Under the pieces are notes generated by a model that was not told the DNA's origin, did no database searches, and saw nothing but the letters and a program-made list of their open reading frames with translations. A stretch of DNA of 64,000 bases from Phragmites australis (taxonomy: Eukaryota; Streptophyta; Magnoliopsida; Poales; Poaceae), in contig NC_084924.1 in the NCBI RefSeq assembly GCF_958298935.1, positions 7,378,001 through 7,442,000 of the forward strand, read 5' to 3'. Every line of letters starts with the position of its first letter. Position 1 is the first letter of the stretch. Positions 58,410-64,000 of this stretch are shown here, in pieces. A program made the position numbers and the translations under genes.

Positions 58410-59240
58410 TAGAAATTTGAGCTCATCACTTTCCTCCAGGCAAACAAAGATGTGTTCACGTGGCAGCAGTCCGATATGCCTGAAGTCCCTAGGAAGGTGA
58501 TCAAGTATCGACTAGCTGTTAAGCCTGAATCCAAACCTATAGTGCAGAAGCAGTGAAGATTTGCAGAGGATAAGAAGCAAGCTATCCAGGAGGAGGTCGA
58601 CAAGCTTCTTAAGGTGGGCTTTATTTGAGAAGTTTGTCACCCTACATGGCTGGCAAATCCCGTCCTTATCAAGAAAGCTAATGGTAGATGGTGAATGTGC
58701 ATTGACATCACTGACCTCAACAAAGCGCGTTCAAAAGATCCTTTTTCTCTTCCACGTATCGACCAAATCGTTGACTTTACGGGTTATATATTGCTGTATT
58801 TTCTAGATGTCTATTTAGGGTATCACCAAATTAGCATGGGAATAGAGGATGAGGAGAAAACTGCTTTTACTACTTCTTTCGGTGTATTTTTCTATGTAAA
58901 TATTCCCTTCGGTTTAAAGAACACAGGTCCTACTTACCAACGGTGTATTCAAAACTGTCTACAGTCTCAAATTGGGCGCAATGTGGAAGCTTATATCGAT
59001 GATATTGTAGTCAAGTCAAGAACCGTGAATGCTTTGGTTGATGACCTCAATGAGATGTTCGACAACCTTAGGAAGTATCGTATGATGCTCAATTCAGAGA
59101 AGTGCATTTTCGGCATTCCATCCGGCAAGCTTCTCGACTTCCAGGTGTCGAGTCGAAGCATTGAGGCCAATCAACGCAAAATCGAGACTCTTGACCAGAT
59201 GCAGTCACCTCAAACATTGAAAGATGTTCAAAATTAACAG
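58410..59240 (+). pseudogene. Reverse transcriptase of the Tat-lineage element, degenerate
   Basis: From FLQANKDVFTWQQSDMPEV through LPRIDQIVDFTGYILLYFLD, YLGYHQISMGIEDEEKTAF and the palm motif YIDDIVVKSR. Stops at about 58555, 58627 and 58690 precede the open part 58695-59237; they sit where Arg or Trp codons are expected, as from C-to-T or G-to-A change. Confidence 0.9.
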
Positions 59241-59830
59241 GATGCATTGCAGCTCTTAGTCGATTTATTTTCAGGATAGGCGAACGAGAGATACCTTTCT
59301 TCTAGTTGCTGAAGAAGCATGACCAATTCGAGTGGACAGAAGAAGTGAAGTGTGCCTTTCAGGACTTAAAAATGTATTTATCATCTCCGTTAATTCTTAC
59401 ACCACCTAATGAAAAAGAGGAGCTCTTTTTTACATTACAGCTACCCCACAAGTTGTAAGCACAATCTTGATGGTCGAACGGGAATGCCAAGAGAAAAAGG
59501 CCAAGGTCCAGGAACCTGTTTACTACGTGAGTAAAGTCCTACACGACGCTAAGCTATGATACACGCAAGTACAAAAGTTTCTATATGCAGTCTTGATGTC
59601 TTTCTGAAAGCTACGACACTATTTTCAAGCGCATAGGATCACTGTCGTGATGACATAACCACTAAAGGATATCATATGAAATAGGGAGGCCAGTGGACGA
59701 ATCACGCAATGGCAGTCAAGCTCAATGAATTCGACGCCAGATATATACCACGCATAAGAGTGATATCGGGAGTACTAGCGGAATTCATCATCAAATGGAC
59801 AAGCGTTGAAGAAATAAGGCCAAGTGCGAT
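59241..59830 (+). pseudogene. RNase H and connection of the Tat-lineage element, degenerate
   Basis: Pieces such as HDQFEWTEEVKCAFQDLKMY, VYYVSKVLHDAKL, LRHYFQAHRITVVMT and WAVKLNEFDARYIPRIRVIS follow the usual order. Frame changes and stops near 59455, 59560 and 59660. Confidence 0.8.
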
Positions 59831-60340
59831 CGAGGACCACTGGACGCTTTTTCTTCGATACATCACTCACACTTCAAGGCTCGAGGGCTTGCATTGTGCT
59901 CAAATCTCCAACGGGCGATGAATTTAGGTACATTGCTCAATTAGATTTTAAACCTTCCAACGATGTTGCAGAATACGAAGGACTGGTAAATGTGCTCCGC
60001 ATAGTTGTATCACTTGGAATCAGATGGCTTCTCATGAAAGGGGACTCGTAGCTAGTCGTAAACCAAATTCACAAAGAGTACCAGTGCTCGGACGACAACA
60101 TGTTGACTTACTTGAACGAGGTGCAAAAGTTTGAGGAAAAATTTAAATGGCTAGAAGTAGCGCACATCAGGAGGAGTGACAACTTTGGTGCGGATGAACA
60201 TGCTAGACTCACTTCTTCCCGAGCTTCGCTACCCGTAGGAGTCTTTATTGAGAAACTTTTTAAACCATCTATCCTGACAGTTCGGCGAACAGATTGCCTA
60301 ACTCGACCAGAAGTCTGGTCCAGTAAGTGATGTAGAACCC
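59831..60340 (+). pseudogene. Second (archaeal-type) RNase H of the Tat-lineage element, degenerate
   Basis: TLQGSRACIVLKSPTGDEFR, then VAEYEGLVNVLRIVVSLGIR, then HIRRSDNFGADEHARLTSS. This extra domain between RNase H and integrase is the hallmark of the Tat group. One stop near 60050, and a frame change at the start. Confidence 0.85.
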
Positions 60341-60399
60341 ACAGACACGGATGCTGCACTACTTGAATGCAAACTGACTTAGATGACTCCATACCAAGC

Positions 60400-61634
60400 C
60401 TATCTTAAAGGTCGAGACATCCCTGATGATGACGCTCTACAGAGAAAATTGCTCGTAAGTCCAAGCTCTACGCTTTTGTAAACGGCAAGCTCTACTGAAA
60501 GAGGAGTAACAGAACCTTGATGAAGTGCATCACGCAGGAAGAGGGCAATAAAATATTGCTCGCTATCCATGGAGCCATGTGTGGTAATCATGCGTCTTGC
60601 CGCACCTTGGTTGGAGTTTTCCACCAAGGATTCTATTGGCTGAATGCCTCCATGATGCTTCCATGTTCGTCAAAAAGTGCGAGAGCTGCTAATTTTTTGG
60701 AAGGCATACTACTTAACCAACCCAAACTTTGCAAACAATTACTCTTTCTTGGATGCCGTTTGGAGCTTGGATATCCTAGGAGCGTTCCCAAGGGTCCAAG
60801 GTGGTTATAAATTCCTATTTGTTGCTATCGACACATTCACTAAGTGGATCGAGGTCAAACCCGTAGGAAAGATAACCGTAGAAGTGGCTAAGTTCATGAG
60901 GAGCATAATTATTCGATTCGGTATTTCACATCGGATAATTACAGATAATGGTAGCCAGTTCGGAAGCAGGACCTTCGTTGCGTTCTGTGAAGAATTTTGC
61001 ATCAAAACATATTTCACCTCAGTAGCTCACCCACAAAGTAACGGTTGAGTTGAACATGCTAATGGTATAGTCTTGCAGGGCATCAAAAATCGAGTCTTTG
61101 ATAGGCTAAAAGCTTACTTGAAATGCTGGATGAATGAACTTCCCTACTTGAAATGCTGGATGAATGAACTTCCCTCGATACTATGGGTCGTTCGTACTTT
61201 GACTAACAGTGCCACTAGTGAAACTTCGTTCTTCTTAGTTTATGGAGCAGAGGCAGTGCTCCCGATTGAGTTGCAGTTCGGATCACCATGAGTGGAAAGT
61301 TACATGGAGGAGGGGCAAGAGCAGTTATGAGTGGATGACATCAATTTACTCGAGGAGTATCATGATCGAGCATCTATTGGAGCTACTAAAGTATCAACAA
61401 GCGTTGCATAGATACCATAGTCAGAAAATCTAGTCCAGAAAACTCACTGCTGAGGATCTTGTCTTGTGAAAGGTGCAGAAACAGATCCAACACCATAAGT
61501 TATCACCTAAGTGGGAAGAACCCTACATAGTTGTCGAAGTTACTCGACCAGGGTTAGTACAACTATCTACTCCAAACAGCGAGATACTCGAGCACTCATG
61601 GAATATCGACCAACTCCAAAAGTTTCATTCATAA
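60400..61634 (+). pseudogene. Integrase of the Tat-lineage element, degenerate
   Basis: Zinc-binding HHCC part about 60500-60700 (AIHGAMCGNHASCRTL, then KKCESC), core with VAIDTFTKWIEVK (first Asp), RIITDNGSQFGSRTF (second Asp) and AHPQSNG-stop-VEHANG (the Glu is present after a stop), then VYGAEAVLPIEL and the C-terminal KLSPKWEEPYIV...SWNIDQLQKFHS ending TAA at 61632. A perfect in-frame 30-bp duplication lies in the core at 61115-61174. Confidence 0.9.
61115..61174 (+). repeat. Perfect tandem 30-bp duplication within integrase
   Basis: Two adjacent identical copies encode YLKCWMNELP twice. Related integrases have a single copy here, so this is an insertion that keeps the frame. Confidence 0.95.
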
Positions 61635-61774
61635 AAAGGTAAATTATAGGTAAGTCAATTACATATGATTTGATCAACTACTTGGTTACATACATTTTCT
61701 TTTCTATCTAACCTGCGTGGCTAGTGCAAAGTTGATAGAAAGTATTCACCTAGCTCTTGCAAACAGTGCAGGTT

Positions 61775-62272
61775 CTACTTCCCCTTGAACGAGTTGAGAA
61801 ACTTTCTATACTCATCCCTCGGACGATAGCTGATCGCGACAAAGATTGGACATCGGCCAGCGTAAGGGCTAGGGAGAGTGGCCGAGGTGAAGACCCTGTT
61901 GGAGTTGTTGACCGACACTAATGATGCCTGGTGGTCCTTCGCAGGATACGAAAATGATCTGGCGGTTGTCAATGGAGAAGACGACCACACTCTCTCTACC
62001 AGCGAAGGTTCTGGGGCTTCATCACAAAAGACCTTGTCGGCGATCTGGTTCATGATTTCATCAAGATCACCACCATCTTCATCTCCCTCCTACATGACTC
62101 GCGTTGTCGGCTCTTGTGTCGATCATTCCGTGGTGTCAAAGTCAAGGAGACACTAGAGGTGGCGGGTGAAGGGTCGGTGACCTCTGATGGATATTCTATT
62201 CTTTCTCCTCTTAGGCTTCTCGATTGATTCCTTCTCATCAAAAGAAACAATGATGATTTCCGGAGGAACCAT
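61775..62272 (-). pseudogene. Antisense reading frame of the Tat-lineage element, three premature stops
   Basis: A minus-strand frame of 165 codons from ATG 62272 (MVPPEIIIVSFDEKESIEKP) to TAG 61775, convergent with pol, whose stop is 140 bp away. Codons 40, 50 and 61 are stops; the frame is otherwise coherent, with a basic KPKRRKNR stretch, an acidic EGDEDGGDLDEIM stretch and an end RPRDEYRKFLNSFKGK. I recognise no domain. A TATA box lies about 165 bp upstream. Position and orientation match the antisense ORFs described in Tat elements such as Grande and Retand. Confidence 0.65.
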
Positions 62273-62436
62273 GGCGTGGGGCCTTGAGGTGTGAGATCAT
62301 ATCTATTCACTTTCTGGACCGGGCCTGGAAGACGACAGTGGAGTGGAGGCCACTGATTCAAGCTCTATGAGTTCTACTCAGCATATAGGGAAAAAGGAGG
62401 AAGACAGGGAGAAAATGAAACGACATTGAGTCCCCT

Positions 62437-62446
62437 CTATTTATAT
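62437..62446 (-). promoter_or_regulatory. TATA box of the antisense frame
   Basis: On the minus strand ATATAAATAG, preceded by GC-rich sequence and followed by a pyrimidine-rich leader (CATTTTCTCCCTGTCTTCCT). A good match to plant TATA promoters. Confidence 0.65.
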
Positions 62447-62769
62447 CGGCGGGAAAAAGTCGCATTGTACATGGAGCCATCAAGATCTGATATCAATGGG
62501 CGTGATAATGAGGCAACCTTGATCACGTAGCGCGTCTGGCAAAAATCGAGGCGTCACTACGGTATTATGACATGTCTAATCTCTTTAAAGAGGAGTGCAT
62601 AGTCGTGATAATGCGTCAAATCAAGGGTTACGGTGAAAACAAGCACAAGAGAGAGTGGGTTTTTAATGCTCACCTACCCCCCTGTTCGACTTTACTCAAT
62701 GACCGTGGAATAGTCACAGTCATGAGCTCGAGGGCTAGTGCTCTTGAGCGTGTGGTCGAGAGTAATGTG

Positions 62770-63210
62770 TCGATGCTTACGCTCTTTTTTCTGTTTTGAT
62801 TATCATATTGACCAAAAAGCTGAGGGCTACATCACTCATTTTTTATGCTTATGCTCTACTCTCCACTTGATTCATTCATCGAGTAGAGAGCCAGGGGCTA
62901 CATCATATAATTTCGATTCGGTGCTTTTACTTCACTTTGTCTCTGGTTATCGCACCATTCAAAGAGCCAAAAGTCACATTGTGTGAATCCTTATGCTCTA
63001 TTCTATACTCAAATTCAGTCATTGAGCGAAGAGACATGGGCCACGTCAGGTATATTTTGATGCATATGCTCTACTCTTTGCCTTGATTATCACATCAAAC
63101 AGAGAGTCGGAGGCTACATCGCATACTTTTGATGCTACGGCTTTACTCTTCACTCGATTCCATCATCAAGTAGATAGTCGAGAGCTATAGCAACACATAT
63201 CTTCAATAGT
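62770..63210 (+). repeat. Degenerate 72-bp tandem repeat, about six units
   Basis: Each unit reads roughly ATGCTTATGCTCTACTCT, TTGATTATCACATC, then AGAGAGTCGGGGGCTACATC with a T-rich end; copies start near 62770, 62843, 62918, 62989, 63059 and 63132. It lies between the antisense promoter and the expected 3' LTR. Confidence 0.8.
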
Positions 63211-64000
63211 ACATGTATCTCCTTTTTTTTATTCTTAGATCGAGTAATCTTCTCCTTGACCATAGAGTTAGGACCTACATAATAATACCATACTTTTCGT
63301 AAATGTTGATAGTTTTTTGCAAAAGTTTATCTGGCTTTGCATCAATTGCTTCAGATAAGAGACAGTAGAGGTATATGTCAAGTTGATGACAGTAAACTAC
63401 ACCTAATAAAGCATAATGGCATAAGAGATTGTTAGACATGTCACACCTAATGGCTAAAAAAGATTCTGAAGTTCTAGTCGATCCCATTTGTGTTATCTAT
63501 CGAGTTCATGTCCAAACGTTGGCTGAGCACGCAAGTTAGCGAAAGATTGCAAAAGGCTGTCACATTTTCCGTTTCTAGTTTTACACTAGTCTTTTCCTTA
63601 TTCTTATAGTTGTCTTGAGTGGTTACTCGATAGCCATGCATCTGACAATTTATCTAGTTGAGTTTTCAGATATCAATGAATATTCGATCAATAAGTCTTA
63701 AAGGTGATCTACACGCTTACAGATCAAGATTGCATCTACTCATGCTAACTCTATTTCATTGATAAGGAAGTAGTGACAATAGCATGTTAGATAGGCAAAA
63801 TATCAGCAATGTTTCATTGCAATCATCAGATAAAAGCGTACTAAAAAGCCTATTGCTCGACTATGGAGAAAGCTTCGGTGATATCCATTTACAAAAATGC
63901 CACTTAAAATTCCCCTCAAGAGATTTTATGGTCCTAGAAACCTCGTCATGATAGAAAACTTCTAGCACATTGTAATCGTCCCGGTGGTAAGCTGAGTTCA
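63211..64000. other. 3' non-coding part of the Tat-lineage element
   Basis: AT-rich, no reading frame recognised and no LTR start matching TGTCGAATAT. Probably still element-internal sequence. Confidence 0.5.

Larger units (their letters stand above)
54878..64000 (+). mobile_element. Tat-lineage Ty3/gypsy element, truncated by the window edge
   Basis: 5' LTR, primer-binding site, gag, protease, reverse transcriptase, RNase H, a second archaeal-type RNase H, and integrase follow in order on the plus strand. The doubled RNase H marks the Tat group (Grande, Ogre, RIRE2-like). After pol come a convergent antisense frame and a 72-bp tandem repeat. No 3' LTR is found before 64,000, so the element continues to the right. 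Every gene contains stops; most are explained by C-to-T or G-to-A changes. Confidence 0.88.

Overview
The window looks like a grass (Poaceae) nuclear chromosome. GC-rich exons sit in AT-rich introns, and the transposon families present (CACTA, Tekay-type chromovirus, Tat-type Ty3/gypsy) are those that pack grass intergenic space. I cannot fix the species. Apart from transposon genes, only one host gene is clearly intact: a four-exon BEL1-like homeobox (TALE) transcription factor gene on the minus strand, coding span 10290 to 491, predicted 759 aa. It has a long leader with a probable leader intron, three upstream ORFs and an apparent GC-AG first intron.

Layout. 1-11 kb: the homeobox gene. 11-19.9 kb: intergenic DNA with a GC-rich repeat-like block, a fragment of a BAHD acyltransferase gene that lacks its HXXXD catalytic segment, a 337-bp foldback element, a short perfect hairpin, a decayed tRNA-Ser(GCU)-like sequence and a duplicated segment. 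19,918-50,686: a three-level transposon nest. The outer layer is a CACTA (En/Spm) element on the minus strand, with decayed TNP2-type transposase and Transposase_24-type genes. Into it went a Tekay/Del-type chromovirus (29,006-48,879, minus, ATAAC target duplication, LTRs of about 3 kb). Into the right LTR of that went a Tat-type element without gag-pol (37,340-46,069, minus by primer-binding site, CAACT target duplication). 50.7-54.9 kb: intergenic, with the 3' remnant of an L1-type LINE and a GA microsatellite. 54,878 to the right edge: a plus-strand Tat-lineage Ty3/gypsy element with 5' LTR, primer-binding site, gag, protease, reverse transcriptase, two RNase H domains and integrase, all broken by stops. 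Its 3' LTR lies outside the window.

The most interesting signal is shared by the two Tat-type elements. Each carries an ANTISENSE gene between the end of pol and the 3' LTR, convergent with pol, with its own TATA box. In the nested element this is a large two-exon gene (39,459-42,681, about 1,047 codons, one frameshift) in an element whose gag-pol has been removed down to the last roughly 65 codons of integrase. In the 55-64 kb element it is a 165-codon reading frame (62,272 to 61,775) with three premature stops. Antisense ORFs are known in the Tat lineage (Grande, Retand, Ogre). What is notable here is two of them in one window, each with a promoter, one with an intron, and one element stripped of everything else. 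The deletion appears to have joined the primer-binding site to the integrase tail at a short shared sequence.

Relative ages follow from nesting and LTR similarity read by eye: CACTA oldest, then the chromovirus, then the gag-pol-less Tat element, whose LTRs differ by only a few substitutions in the first 350 bp plus one 72-bp repeat unit.
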